Source: Arenicola marina
Taxonomy: Eukaryota; Annelida; Polychaeta; Arenicolidae
Assembly (NCBI GenBank): GCA_964019135.1
Contig: OZ025257.1
Location: 18,441,971-18,505,970 of the forward strand
Reading direction: 5' to 3'
Length of the DNA stretch: 64,000 bases
Under the pieces are notes generated by a model. That model saw only the letters and a program-made list of their open reading frames with translations. It did no database searches and was not told the origin of the DNA. The first letter of the stretch is position 1, and each line of letters starts with the position of its first letter. Made by a program: the position numbers and the translations under genes. This document shows, piece after piece, positions 36,141-50,576 of this stretch.

Positions 36141-39100
36141 CGCTGGTACCAGTGTGAGGGGAACTGAGAATCATCGCTGGTACCAGTGTGAGGGGAACTG
36201 AGAATCATCGCTAGTGTCGATGTGAGTCAGATATCGCTGGTAGCAGTGTGAGGGGAACTGAGAATCATCGCTAGTATCGATATGAGTCAGATATCGCTGG
36301 TACCAGTGTGAGGGGAACTGAGAATCATCGCTAGTATCGATGTGAGTCAGATATCGCTGGTACCAGTGTGAGGGGAACTGGGAATCATCGCTAGTATCGA
36401 TGTGAGTCAGATATCGCTGGTACCAGTGTGAGGGGAACTGAGAATCATCGCTAGTGTCGATGTGAGTCAGATATCGCTGGTACCAGTGTGAGAGGAACTG
36501 AGAATCATCGCTAGTATCGATGTGAGTCAGATATCGCTGGTACCAGTGTGAGGGGAACTGAGAATCATCGCTAGTATCGATGTGGGTCAGATATCGCTGG
36601 TACCAGTGTGAGGGGAACTGAGAATCATCGCTAGTATCGATGTGAGTCAGATATCGCTGGTACCAGTGTGAGGGGAACTGGGAATCATCGCCAGTATCGA
36701 TGTGGGTCAGATATCGCTGGTACCAGTGTGAGGGGAACTGGGAATCATCGCTAGTATCGATGTGAGTCAGATATCGCTGGTACCAGTGTGAGGGGAACTG
36801 AGAATCATCGCTAGTATCGATGTGGGTCAGATATCGCTGGTACCAGTGTGAGGGGAACTGGGAATCATCGCTAGTATCGATGCGAGTCAGATATCGCTGG
36901 TACCAGTGTGAGGGGAACTGGGAATCATCGCTAGTGTCGATGTGAGTCAGATATCGCTGGTAGCAGTGTGCGGGGAACTGAGAATCATCGCTAGTATCGA
37001 TGCGAGTCAGATATCGCTGGTACCAGTGTGAGGGGAACTGAGAATCATCGCTAGTATCGATGTGAGTCAGATATCGCTGGTACCAGTGTGAGGGGAACTG
37101 GGAATCATCGCTAGTATCGATGTGAGTCAGATATCGCTGGTACCAGTGTGAGGGGAACTGGGAATCATCGCCAGTATCGATGTGGGTCAGATATCGCTGG
37201 TACCAGTGTGAGGGGAACTGGGAATCATCGCTAGTATCGATGTGAGTCAGATATCGCTGGTACCAGTGTGAGGGGAACTGGGAATCATCGCTAGTATCGA
37301 TGCGAGTCAGATATCGCTGGTACCAGTGTGAGGGGAACTGGGAATCATCGCTAGTATCGATGTGAGTCAGATATCGCTGGTACCAGTGTGAGGGGAACTG
37401 GGAATCATCGCCAGTATCGATGTGGGTCAGATATCGCTGGTACCAGTGTGAGGGGAACTGGGAATCATCGCTAGTATCGATGTGAGTCAGATATCGCTGG
37501 TACCAGTGTGAGGGGAACTGGGAATCATCGCCAGTATCGATGCGAGTCAGATATCGCTGGTACCAGTGTGAGGGGAACTGAGAATCATCGCTAGTATCGA
37601 TGCGAGTCAGATATCGCTGGTACCAGTGTGAGGGGAACTGAGAATCATCGCTAGTATCGATGTGAGTCAGATATCGCTGGTACCAGTGTGAGGGGAACTG
37701 GGAATCATCGCTAGTATCGATGTGAGTCAGATATCGCTGGTACCAGTGTGAGGGGAACTGGGAATCATCGCCAGTATCGATGTGGGTCAGATATCGCTGG
37801 TACCAGTGTGAGGGGAACTGGGAATCATCGCTAGTATCGATGTGAGTCAGATATCGCTGGTACCAGTGTGAGGGGAACTGGGAATCATCGCTAGTATCGA
37901 TGTGAGTCAGATATCGCTGGTACCAGTGTGAGGGGAACTGAGAATCATCGCCAGTATCGATGTGAGTCAGATATCGCTGGTACCAGTGTGAGGGGAACTG
38001 AGAATCATCGCCAGTATCGATGCGAGTCAGATATCGCTGGTACCAGTGTGAGGGGAACTGAGAATCATCGCTAGTATCGATGCGAGTCAGATATCGCTGG
38101 TACCAGTGTGAGGGGAACTGGGAATCATCGCCAGTATCGATGTGAGTCAGATATCGCTGGTACCAGTGTGAGGGGAACTGAGAATCATCGCTAGTATCGA
38201 TGCGAGTCAGATATCGCTGGTACCAGTGTGAGGGGAACTGGAAATCATCGCTAGTATCGATGCGAGTCAGATATCGCTGGTACCAGTGTGAGGGGAACTG
38301 AGAATCATCGCCAGTATCGATGTGAGTCAGATATCGCTGGTACCAGTGTGAGGGGAACTGAGAATCATCGCCAGTATCGATGTGAGTCAGATATCGCTGG
38401 TAGCAGTGTGAGGGGAACTGAGAATCATCGCTAGTATCGATGCGAGTCAGATATCGCTGGTAGCAGTGTGAGGGGAACTGGGAATCATCGCCAGTATCGA
38501 TGTGAGTCAGATATCGCTGGTACCAGTGTGAGGGGAACTGGGAATCATCGCTAGTATCGATGTGAGTCAGATATCGCTGGTACCAGTGTGAGGGGAACTG
38601 GGAATCATCGCTAGTATCGATGTGAGTCAGATATCGCTGGTACCAGTGTGAGGGGAACTGAGAATCATCGCCAGTATCGATGTGAGTCAGATATCGCTGG
38701 TACCAGTGTGAGGGGAACTGAGAATCATCGCTAGTATCGATGCGAGTCAGATATCGCTGGTACCAGTGTGAGGGGAACTGGGAATCATCGCCAGTATCGA
38801 TGTGAGTCAGATATCGCTGGTACCAGTGTGAGGGGAACTGGGAATCATCGCTAGTATCGATGCGAGTCAGATATCGCTGGTAGCAGTGTGAGGGGAACTG
38901 AGAATCATCGCCAGTATCGATGTGAGTCAGATATCGCTGGTACCAGTGTGAGGGGAACTGAGAATCATCGCTAGTATCGATGCGAGTCAGATATCGCTGG
39001 TACCAGTGTGAGGGGAACTGGGAATCATCGCCAGTATCGATGTGAGTCAGATATCGCTGGTACCAGTGTGAGGGGAACTGGGAATCATCGCTAGTATCGA

Positions 39101-42100
39101 TGCGAGTCAGATATCGCTGGTACCAGTGTGAGGGGAACTGGGAATCATCGCTAGTATCGATGCGAGTCAGATATCGCTGGTACCAGTGTGAGGGGAACTG
39201 GGAATCATCGCTAGTATCGATGTGAGTCAGATATCGCTGGTACCAGTGTGAGGGGAACTGGGAATCATCGCTAGTATCGATGCGAGTCAGATATCGCTGG
39301 TAGCAGTGTGAGGGGAACTGAGAATCATCGCTAGTATCGATGCGAGTCAGATATCGCTGGTAGCAGTGTGAGGGGAACTGGGAATCATCGCCAGTATCGA
39401 TGTGAGTCAGATATCGCTGGTACCAGTGTGAGGGGAACTGAGAATCATCGCTAGTATCGATGCGAGTCAGATATCGCTGGTACCAGTGTGAGGGGAACTG
39501 GGAATCATCGCCAGTATCGATGTGAGTCAGATATCGCTGGTACCAGTGTGAGGGGAACTGGGAATCATCGCTAGTATCGATGCGAGTCAGATATCGCTGG
39601 TAGCAGTGTGAGGGGAACTGAGAATCATCGCCAGTATCGATGTGAGTCAGATATCGCTGGTACCAGTGTGAGGGGAACTGGGAATCATCGCTAGTATCGA
39701 TGCGAGTCAGATATCGCTGGTAGCAGTGTGAGGGGAACTGAGAATCATCGCCAGTATCGATGTGAGTCAGATATCGCTGGTACCAGTGTGAGGGGAACTG
39801 GGAATCATCGCTAGTATCGATGCGAGTCAGATATCGCTGGTAGCAGTGTGAGGGGAACTGAGAATCATCGCTAGTATCGATGCGAGTCAGATATCGCTGG
39901 TAGCAGTGTGAGGGGAACTGGGAATCATCGCCAGTATCGATGTGAGTCAGATATCGCTGGTACCAGTGTGAGGGGAACTGAGAATCATCGCTAGTATCGA
40001 TGCGAGTCAGATATCGCAGGTACCAGTGTGAGGGGAACTGGGAATCATCGCCAGTATCGATGTGAGTCAGATATCGCTGGTACCAGTGTGAGGGGAACTG
40101 GGAATCATCGCTAGTATCGATGCGAGTCAGATATCGCTGGTAGCAGTGTGAGGGGAACTGAGAATCATCGCCAGTATCGATGTGAGTCAGATATCGCTGG
40201 TACCAGTGTGAGGGGAACTGAGAATCATCGCTAGTATCGATGCGAGTCAGATATCGCTGGTACCAGTGTGAGGGGAACTGGGAATCATCGCCAGTATCGA
40301 TGCGAGTCAGATATCGCTGGTACCAGTGTGAGGGGAACTGAGAATCATCGCTAGTATCGATGCGAGTCAGATATCGCTGGTACCAGTGTGAGGGGAACTG
40401 GGAATCATCGCCAGTATCGATGTGAGTCAGATATCGCTGGTACCAGTGTGAGGGGAACTGGGAATCATCGCTAGTATCGATGCGAGTCAGATATCGCTGG
40501 TACCAGTGTGAGGGGAACTGGGAATCATCGCCAGTATCGATGCGAGTCAGATATCGCTGGTACCAGTGTGAGGGGAACTGAGAATCATCGCTAGTATCGA
40601 TGCGAGTCAGATATCGCTGGTACCAGTGTGAGGGGAACTGGGAATCATCGCCAGTATCGATGTGAGTCAGATATCGCTGGTACCAGTGTGAGGGGAACTG
40701 GGAATCATCGCTAGTATCGATGCGAGTCAGATATCGCTGGTACCAGTGTGAGGGGAACTGGGAATCATCGCTAGTATCGATGCGAGTCAGATATCGCTGG
40801 TACCAGTGTGAGGGGAACTGGGAATCATCGCTAGTATCGATGCGAGTCAGATATCGCTGGTACCAGTGTGAGGGGAACTGAGAATCATCGCTAGTATCGA
40901 TGCGAGTCAGATATCGCTGGTACCAGTGTGAGGGGAACTGGGAATCATCGCCAGTATCGATGTGAGTCAGATATCGCTGGTACCAGTGTGAGGGGAACTG
41001 GGAATCATCGCTAGTATCGATGCGAGTCAGATATCACTGGTACCAGTGTGAGGGGAACTGGGAATCATCGCCAGTATCGATGTGAGTCAGATATCGCTGG
41101 TACCAGTGTGAGGGGAACTGAGAATCATCGCTAGTATCGATGCGAGTCAGATATCGCTGGTACCAGTGTGAGGGGAACTGAGAATCATCGCCAGTATCGA
41201 TGTGAGTCAGATATCGCTGGTACCAGTGTGAGGGGAACTGAGAATCATCGCTAGTATCGATGCGAGTCAGATATCGCTGGTACCAGTGTGAGGGGAACTA
41301 AGAATCATCGCTAGTATCGATGCGAGTCAGATATCGCTGGTACCAGTGTGAGGGGAACTGAGAATCATCGCCAGTATCGATGTGAGTCAGATATCGCTGG
41401 TACCAGTGTGAGGGGAACTGAGAATCATCGCTAGTATCGATGCGAGTCAGATATCGCTGGTACCAGTGTGAGGGGAACTGAGAATCATCGCTAGTATCGA
41501 TGCGAGTCAGATATCGCTGGTACCAGTGTGAGGGGAACTGGGAATCATCGCCAGTATCGATGTGAGTCAGATATCGCTGGTAGCAGTGTGAGGGGAACTG
41601 AGAATCATCGCTAGTATCGATGTGAGTCAGATATCGCTGGTACCAGTGTGAGGGGAACTGGGAATCATCGCTAGTATCGATGCGAGTCAGATATCGCTGG
41701 TACCAGTGTGAGGGGAACTGGGAATCATCGCTAGTATCGATGTGGGTCAGATATCGCTGGTACCAGTGTGAGGGGAACTGGGAATCATCGCTAGTATCGA
41801 TGTGAGTCAGATATCGCTGGTACCAGTGTGAGGGGAACTGGGAATCATCGCCAGTATCGATGTGAGTCAGATATCGCTGGTAGCAGTGTGAGGGGAACTG
41901 AGAATCATCGCTAGTATCGATGTGAGTCAGATATCGCTGGTACCAGTGTGAGGGGAACTGGGAATCATCGCTAGTATCGATGCGAGTCAGATATCACTGG
42001 TACCAGTGTGAGGGGAACTGGGAATCATCGCCAGTATCGATGTGAGTCAGATATCGCTGGTACCAGTGTGAGGGGAACTGAGAATCATCGCTAGTATCGA

Positions 42101-45100
42101 TGCGAGTCAGATATCGCTGGTACCAGTGTGAGGGGAACTGGGAATCATCGCCAGTATCGATGTGAGTCAGATATCGCTGGTACCAGTGTGAGGGGAACTG
42201 GGAATCATCGCTAGTATCGATGTGAGTCAGATATCACTGGTACCAGTGTGAGGGGAACTGGGAATCATCGCCAGTATCGATGTGAGTCAGATATCGCTGG
42301 TACCAGTGTGAGGGGAACTGAGAATCATCGCTAGTATCGATGCGAGTCAGATATCGCTGGTACCAGTGTGAGGGGAACTGGGAATCATCGCCAGTATCGA
42401 TGTGAGTCAGATATCGCTGGTACCAGTGTGAGGGGAACTGGGAATCATCGCTAGTATCGATGTGAGTCAGATATCGCTGGTACCAGTGTGAGGGGAACTG
42501 GGAATCATCGCCAGTATCGATGTGAGTCAGATATCGCTGGTACCAGTGTGAGGGGAACTGAGAATCATCGCTAGTATCGATGCGAGTCAGATATCGCTGG
42601 TACCAGTGTGAGGGGAACTGGGAATCATCGCTAGTATCGATGTGAGTCAGATATCGCTGGTACCAGTGTGAGGGGAACTGGGAATCATCGCTAGTATCGA
42701 TGCGAGTCAGATATCGCTGGTACCAGTGTGAGGGGAACTGGGAATCATCGCTAGTATCGATGTGAGTCAGATATCGCTGGTACCAGTGTGAGGGGAACTG
42801 GGAATCATCGCTAGTATCGATGCGAGTCAGATATCGCTGGTACCAGTGTGAGGGGAACTGGGAATCATCGCTAGTATCGATGCGAGTCAGATATCGCTGG
42901 TACCAGTGTGAGGGGAACTGGGAATCATCGCTAGTATCGATGTGAGTCAGATATCGCTGGTACCAGTGTGAGGGGAACTGGGAATCATCGCTAGTATCGA
43001 TGTGAGTCAGATATCACTGGTACCAGTGTGAGGGGAACTGGGAATCATCGCCAGTATCGATGTGAGTCAGATATCGCTGGTACCAGTGTGAGGGGAACTG
43101 AGAATCATCGCTAGTATCGATGCGAGTCAGATATCGCTGGTACCAGTGTGAGGGGAACTGGGAATCATCGCCAGTATCGATGTGAGTCAGATATCGCTGG
43201 TACCAGTGTGAGGGGAACTGGGAATCATCGCTAGTATCGATGCGAGTCAGATATCGCTGGTACCAGTGTGAGGGGAACTGGGAATCATCGCTAGTATCGA
43301 TGTGAGTCAGATATCGCTGGTACCAGTGTGAGGGGAACTGGGAATCATCGCTAGTATCGATGCGAGTCAGATATCGCTGGTACCAGTGTGAGGGGAACTG
43401 GGAATCATCGCTAGTATCGATGTGAGTCAGATATCGCTGGTACCAGTGTGAGGGGAACTGGGAATCATCGCCAGTATCGATGCGAGTCAGATATCACTGG
43501 TACCAGTGTGAGGGGAACTGGGAATCATCGCCAGTATCGATGCGAGTCAGATATCACTGGTACCAGTGTGAGGGGAACTGGGAATCATCGCTAGTATCGA
43601 TGCGAGTCAGATATCGCTGGTACCAGTGTGAGGGGAACTGGGAATCATCGCTAGTATCGATGCGAGTCAGATATCGCTGGTACCAGTGTGAGGGGAACTG
43701 AGAATCATCGCTAGTATCGATGTGAGTCAGATATCGCTGGTACCAGTGTGAGGGGAACTGGGAATCATCGCCAGTATCGATGCGAGTCAGATATCACTGG
43801 TACCAGTGTGAGGGGAACTGAGAATCATCGCCAGTATCGATGTGGGTCAGATATCGCTGGTAGCAGTGTGAGGGGAACTGAGAATCATCGCTAGTATCGA
43901 TGCGAGTCAGATATCGCTGGTACCAGTGTGAGGGGAACTGGGAATCATCGCTAGTATCGATGTGAGTCAGATATCGCTGGTACCAGTGTGAGGGGAACTG
44001 GGAATCATCGCCAGTATCGATGTGAGTCAGATATCGCTGGTAGCAGTGTGAGGGGAACTGAGAATCATCGCTAGTATCGATGTGAGTCAGATATCACTGG
44101 TACCAGTGTGAGGGGAACTGGGAATCATCGCCAGTATCGATGTGAGTCAGATATCGCTGGTACCAGTGTGAGGGGAACTGGGAATCATCGCTAGTATCGA
44201 TGCGAGTCAGATATCGCTGGTACCAGTGTGAGGGGAACTGAGAATCATCGCTAGTATCGATGCGAGTCAGATATCGCTGGTAGCAGTGTGAGGGGAACTG
44301 GGAATCATCGCCAGTATCTATGTGAGTCAGATATCGCTGGTAGCAGTGTGAGGGGAACTGGGAATCATCGCCAGTATCTATGTGAGTCAGATATCGCTGG
44401 TAGCAGTGTGAGGGGAACTGAGAATCATCGCTAGTATCGATGTGAGTCAGATATCGCTGGTACCAGTGTGAGGGGAACTGAGAATCATCGCCAGTATCGA
44501 TGTTAGTCAGATATCGCTGGTACCAGTGTGAGGGGAACTGGGAATCATCGCCAGTATCGATGTGAGTCAGATATCGCTGGTACCAGTGTGAGGGGAACTG
44601 AGAATCATCGCCAGTATCGATGTGAGTCAGATATCGCTGGTACCAGTGTGAGGGGAACTGAGAATCATCGCTAGTATCGATGTGAGTCAGATATCGCTGG
44701 TAGCAGTGTGAGGGGAACTAAGAATCATCGCCAGTATCGATGTGGGTCAGATATCGCTGGTACCAGTGTGAGGGGAACTGAGAATCATCGCTAGTATCGA
44801 TGTGAGTCAGATATCGCTGGTAGCAGTGTGAGGGGAACTGAGAATCATCGTCAGTATCGATGTGAGTCAGATATCGCTGGTACCAGTGTGAGGGGAACTG
44901 AGAATCATCGCTAGTATCGATGTGAGTCAGATATCGCTGGTAGCAGTGTGAGGGGAACTAAGAATCATCGCCAGTATCGATGTGGGTCAGATATCGCTGG
45001 TACCAGTGTGAGGGGAACTGAGAATCATCGCCAGTATCGATGTGAGTCAGATATCGCTGGTACCAGTGTGAGGGGAACTGAGAATCATCGCCAGTATCGA

Positions 45101-48100
45101 TGTGAGTCAGATATCGCTGGTACCAGTGTGAGGGGAACTGAGAATCATCGCTAGTATCGATGTGAGTCAGATATCGCTGGTAGCAGTGTGAGGGGAACTA
45201 AGAATCATCGCCAGTATCGATGTGAGTCAGATATCGCTGGTACCAGTGTGAGGGGAACTGAGAATCATCGCTAGTATCGATGTGAGTCAGATATCGCTGG
45301 TAGCAGTGTGAGGGGAACTAAGAATCATCGCCAGTATCGATGTGAGTCAGATATCGCTGGTAGCAGTGTGAGGGGAACTGGGAATCATCGCCAGTATCTA
45401 TGTGAGTCAGATATCGCTGGTACCAGTGTGAGGGGAACTGAGAATCATCGCTAGTATCGATGTGAGTCAGATATCGCTGGTAGCAGTGTGAGGGGAACTG
45501 AGAATCATCGCTAGTATCGATGTGAGTCAGATATCGCTGGTAGCAGTGTGAGGGGAACTGAGAATCATCGCCAGTATCGATGTGAGTCAGATATCGCTGG
45601 TACCAGTGTGAGGGGAACGGAGAATCATCGCCAGTATCGATGTGAGTCAGATATCGCTGGTACCAGTGTGAGGGGAACTGAGAATCATCGCTAGTATCGA
45701 TGTGAGTCAGATATCGCTGGTAGCAGTGTGAAGGGAACTAAGAATCATCGCCAGTATCGATGTGGGTCAGATATCGCTGGTACCAGTGTGAGGGGAACTG
45801 AGAATCATCGCTAGTATCGATGTGAGTCAGATATCGCTGGTAGCAGTGTGAGGGGAACTGAGAATCATCGCCAGTATCGATGTGAGTCAGATATCGCTGG
45901 TAGCAGTGTGAGGGGAACTGAGAATCATCGCCAGTATCGATGTGAGTCAGATATCGCTGGTACCAGTGTGAGGGGAACTAAGAATCATCGCCAGTATCGA
46001 TGTGAGTCAGATATCGCTGGTACCAGTGTGAGGGGAACTGAGAATCATCGCCAGTATTGATGTGAGTCAGATATCGCTGGTAGCAGTGTGAGGGGAACTG
46101 AGAATCATCGCCAGTATCGATGTGAGTCAGATATCGCTGGTAGCAGTGTGAGGGGAACTGAGAATCATCGCCAGTATCGATGTGAGTCAGATATCGCTGG
46201 TACCAGTGTGAGGGGAACTAAGAATCATCGCCAGTATCGATGTGAGTCAGATATCGCTGGTACCAGTGTGAGGGGAACTGAGAATCATCGCTAGTATCGA
46301 TGTGAGTCAGATATCGCTGGTAGCAGTGTGAGGGGAACTAAGAATCATCGCCAGTATCGATGTGAGTCAGATATCGCTGGTACCAGTGTGAGGGGAACTG
46401 AGAATCATCGCCAGTATCGATGTGAGTCAGATATCGCTGGTACCAGTGTGAGGGGAACTAAGAATCATCGCCAGTATCGATGTGAGTCAGATATCGCTGG
46501 TAGCAGTGTGAGGGGAACTGAGAATCATCGCTAGTATCGATGTGAGTCAGATATCGCTGGTAGCAGTGTGAGGGGAACTAAGAATCATCGCCAGTATCGA
46601 TGTGAGTCAGATATCGCTGGTACCAGTGTGAGGGGAACTGAGAATCATCGCCAGTATCGATGTGAGTCAGATATCGCTGGTAGCAGTGTGAGGGGAACTG
46701 AGAATCATCGCCAGTATCGATGTGAGTCAGATATCGCTGGTAGCAGTGTGAGGGGAACTGAGAATCATCGCCAGTATCGATGTGAGTCAGATATCGCTGG
46801 TACCAGTGTGAGGGGAACTAAGAATCATCGCCAGTATCGATGTGAGTCAGATATCGCTGGTACCAGTGTGAGGGGAACTGAGAATCATCGCCAGTATCGA
46901 TGTGAGTCAGATATCGCTGGTACCAGTGTGAGGGGAACTGAGAATCATCGCTAGTATCGATGTGAGTCAGATATCGCTGGTACCAGTGTGAGGGGAACTA
47001 AGAATCATCGCCAGTATCGATGTGAGTCAGATATCGCTGGTAGCAGTGTGAGGGGAACTGAGAATCATCGCTAGTATCGATGTGAGTCAGATATCGCTGG
47101 TAGCAGTGTGAGGGGAACTAAGAATCATCGCCAGTATCGATGTGAGTCAGATATCGCTGGTACCAGTGTGAGGGGAACTGAGAATCATCGCCAGTATCGA
47201 TGCGAGTCAGATATCGCTGGTACCAGTGTGAGGGGAACTGGGAATCATCGCCAGTATCTATGTGAGTCAGATATCGCTGGTACCAGTGTGAGGGGAACTG
47301 AGAATCATCGCCAGTATCGATGTGGGTCAGATATCGCTGGTACCAGTGTGAGAGGAACTGAGAATCATCGCCAGTATCGATGTGAGTCAGATATCGCTGG
47401 TAGTGTGAGGGGAACTGGGAATCATCGCCAGTATCGATGTGAGTCAGATATCGCTGGTACCAGTGTGAGGGGAACTGAGAATCATCGCTAGTATCGATGT
47501 GAGTCAGATATCGCTGGTAGCAGTGTGAGGGGAACTGAGAATCATCGCCAGTATCGATGTGAGTCAGATATCGCTGGTACCAGTGTGAGGGGAACTGAGA
47601 ATCATCGCCAGTATCGATGTGGGTCAAATATCGCTGGTACCAGTGTGAGGGGAACTGAGAATCATCGCCAGTATCGATGTGAGTCAGATATCGCTGGTAC
47701 CAGTGTGAGGGGAACTGGGAATCATCGCCAGTATCGATGTGAGTCAGATATCGCTGGTACCAGTGTGAGGGGAACTGGGAATCATCGCCAGTATCGATGT
47801 GAGTCAGATATCGCTGGTACCAGTGTGAGGGGAACTGGGAATCATCGCCAGTATCGAGGTGAGTCAGATATCGCTGGTACCAGTGTGAGGGGAACTGGGA
47901 ATCATCGCTAGTATCGATGTGAGTCAGATATCGCTGGTACCAGTGTGAGGGGAACTGGGAATCATCGCCAGTATCGATGTGAGTCAGATATCGCTGGTAC
48001 CAGTGTGAGGGGAACTGAGAATCATCGCCAGTATCGATGTGAGTCAGATATCGCTGGTACCAGTGTGAGGGGAACTGGGAATCATCGCCAGTATCGATGT

Positions 48101-50576
48101 GAGTCAGATATCGCTGGTACCAGTGTGAGGGGAACTGGGAATCATCGCCAGTATCGATGTGAGTCAGATATCGCTGGTACCAGTGTGAGGGGAACTGGGA
48201 ATCATCGCCAGTATCGATGTGAGTCAGATATCGCTGGTACCAGTGTGAGGGGAACTAAGAATCATCGCTAGTATCGATGTGAGTCAGATATCGCTGGTAG
48301 CAGTGTGAGGGGAACTGGGAATCATCGCTAGTATCGATGTGAGTCAGATATCGCTGGTACCAGTGTGAGGGGAACTGAGAATCATCGCCAGTATCGATGT
48401 GAGTCAGATATCGCTGGTACCAGTGTGAGGGGAACTGGGAATCATCGCCAGTATCGATGTGAGTCAGATATCGCTGGTACCAGTGTGAGGGGAACTGAGA
48501 ATCATCGCCAGTATCGATGTGAGTCAGATATCGCTGGTACCAGTGTGAGGGGAACTGGGAATCATCGCCAGTATCGATGTGAGTCAGATATCGCTGGTAC
48601 CAGTGTGAGGGGAACTGGGAATCATCGCCAGTATCGATGTGAGTCAGATATCGCTGGTACCAGTGTGAGGGGAACTGGGAATCATCGCCAGTATCGATGT
48701 GAGTCAGATATCGCTGGTACCAGTGTGAGGGGAACTGAGAATCATCGCTAGTATCGATGTGAGTCAGATATCGCTGGTAGCAGTGTGAGGGGAACTGGGA
48801 ATCATCGCTAGTATCGATGTGACTCAGATATCGCTGGTAGCAGTGTGAGGGGAACTGGGAATCATCGCTAGTATCGATGTGAGTCAGATATCGCTGGTAC
48901 CAGTGTGAGGGGAACTGAGAATCATCGCCAGTATCGATGTGAGTCAGATATCGCTGGTACCAGTGTGAGGGGAACTGGGAATCATCGCCAGTATCGATGT
49001 GAGTCAGATATCGCTGGTACCAGTGTGAGGGGAACTGGGAATCATCGCCAGTATCGATGTGAGTCAGATATCGCTGGTACCAGTGTGAGGGGAACTGGGA
49101 ATCATCGCCAGTATCGATGTGAGTCAGATATCGCTGGTAGCAGTGTGAGGGGAACTGGGAATCATCGCCAGTATCGATGTGAGTCAGATATCGCTGGTAC
49201 CAGTGTGAGGGGAACTGGGAATCATCGCCAGTATCGATGTGAGTCAGATATCGCTGGTACCAGTGTGAGGGGAACTAAGAATCATCGCTAGTATCGATGT
49301 GAGTCAGATATCGCTGGTAGCAGTGTGAGGGGAACTGGGAATCATCGCCAGTATCGATGTGAGTCAGATATCGCTGGTAGCAGTGTGAGGGGAACTGGGA
49401 ATCATCGCCAGTATCGATGTGAGTCAGATATCGCTGGTACCAGTGTGAGGGGAACTGGGAATCATCGCTAGTATCGATGTGAGTCAGATATCGCTGGTAC
49501 CAGTGTGAGGGGAACTGAGAATCATCGCCAGTGTCGATGTGAGTCAGATATCGCTGGTACCAGTGTGAGGGGAACTGAGAATCATCGCCAGTATCGATGT
49601 GAGTCAGATATCGCTGGTACCAGTGTGAGGGGAACTGGGAATCATCGCCAGTATCGATGTGAGTCAGATATCGCTGGTACCAGTGTGAGGGGAACTAAGA
49701 ATCATCGCTAGTATCGATGTGAGTCAGATATCGCTGGTAGCAGTGTGAGGGGAACTGGGAATCATCGCCAGTATCGATGTGAGTCAGATATCGCTGGTAG
49801 CAGTGTGAGGGGAACTGGGAATCATCGCCAGTATCGATGTGAGTCAGATATCGCTGGTACCAGTGTGAGGGGAACTGGGAATCATCGCTAGTATCGATGT
49901 GAGTCAGATATCGCTGGTACCAGTGTGAGGGGAACTGAGAATCATCGCCAGTGTCGATGTGAGTCAGATATCGCTGGTACCAGTGTGAGGGGAACTGGGA
50001 ATCATCGCCAGTATCGATGTGAGTCAGATATCGCTGGTACCAGTGTGAGGGGAACTGAGAATCATCGCTAGTATCGATGTGAGTCAGATATCGCTGGTAC
50101 CAGTGTGAGGGGAACTGAGAATCATCGCCAGTATCGATGTGAGTCAGATATCGCTGGTACCAGTGTGAGGGGAACTGAGAATCATCGCCAGTATCGATGT
50201 GGGTCAGATATCGCTGGTACCAGTGTGAGGGGAACTCAGAATCATCGCTAGTATCGATGTGAGTCAGATATCGCTGGTAGCAGTGTGAGGGGAACTGAGA
50301 ATCATCGCCAGTATCGATGTGGGTCAGATATCGCTGGTACCAGTGTGAGGGGAACTGGGAATCATCGCCAGTATCGATGCGAGTCAGATATCGCTGGTAC
50401 CAGTGTGAGGGGAACTGGGAATCATCGCCAGTATCGATGTGGGTCAGATATCGCTGGTACCAGTGTGAGGGGAACTGAGAATCATCGCTAGTATCGATGT
50501 GAGTCAGATATCGCTGGTACCAGTGTGAGGGGAACTGGGAATCATCGCCAGTATCGATGCGAGTCAGATATCGCTG
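36141..50576. repeat. 60-bp satellite, about 240 copies, 14.4 kb
   Basis: The monomer is ATCGCTGGTACCAGTGTGAG-GGGAACTGAGAATC-ATCGCTAGTATCGATGTGAG-TCAGAT. Apart from the truncated 34-bp first unit and one 57-bp unit near 47401 (3-bp deletion), every unit is exactly 60 bp. The halves share ATCGCT-GTA-C-TGTGAG (16 of 20 positions), so the monomer is an old dimer of 34 + 26 bp. Four positions vary in most copies: TACC/TAGC, ACTG(A/G), CGC(T/C)AG and TG(T/C)GAG. Typical units contain EcoRV (GATATC), KpnI (GGTACC) and ClaI (ATCGAT) sites. Open frames of a 20-residue repeat run through it until a CTAG variant brings a stop; these are not genes. Confidence 0.98.

Noticed and set aside
36141..36260. 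Hammerhead or other self-cleaving ribozyme in the 60-bp satellite
   Set aside because: The conserved CUGAUGAG and GAAA cores are absent on both strands of the monomer.
36141..50576. CRISPR-like regular array or a 20-residue repeat protein
   Set aside because: Units are contiguous 60-mers with no unique spacers. The open frames exist only because 60 is a multiple of three, and CTAG variants break them.
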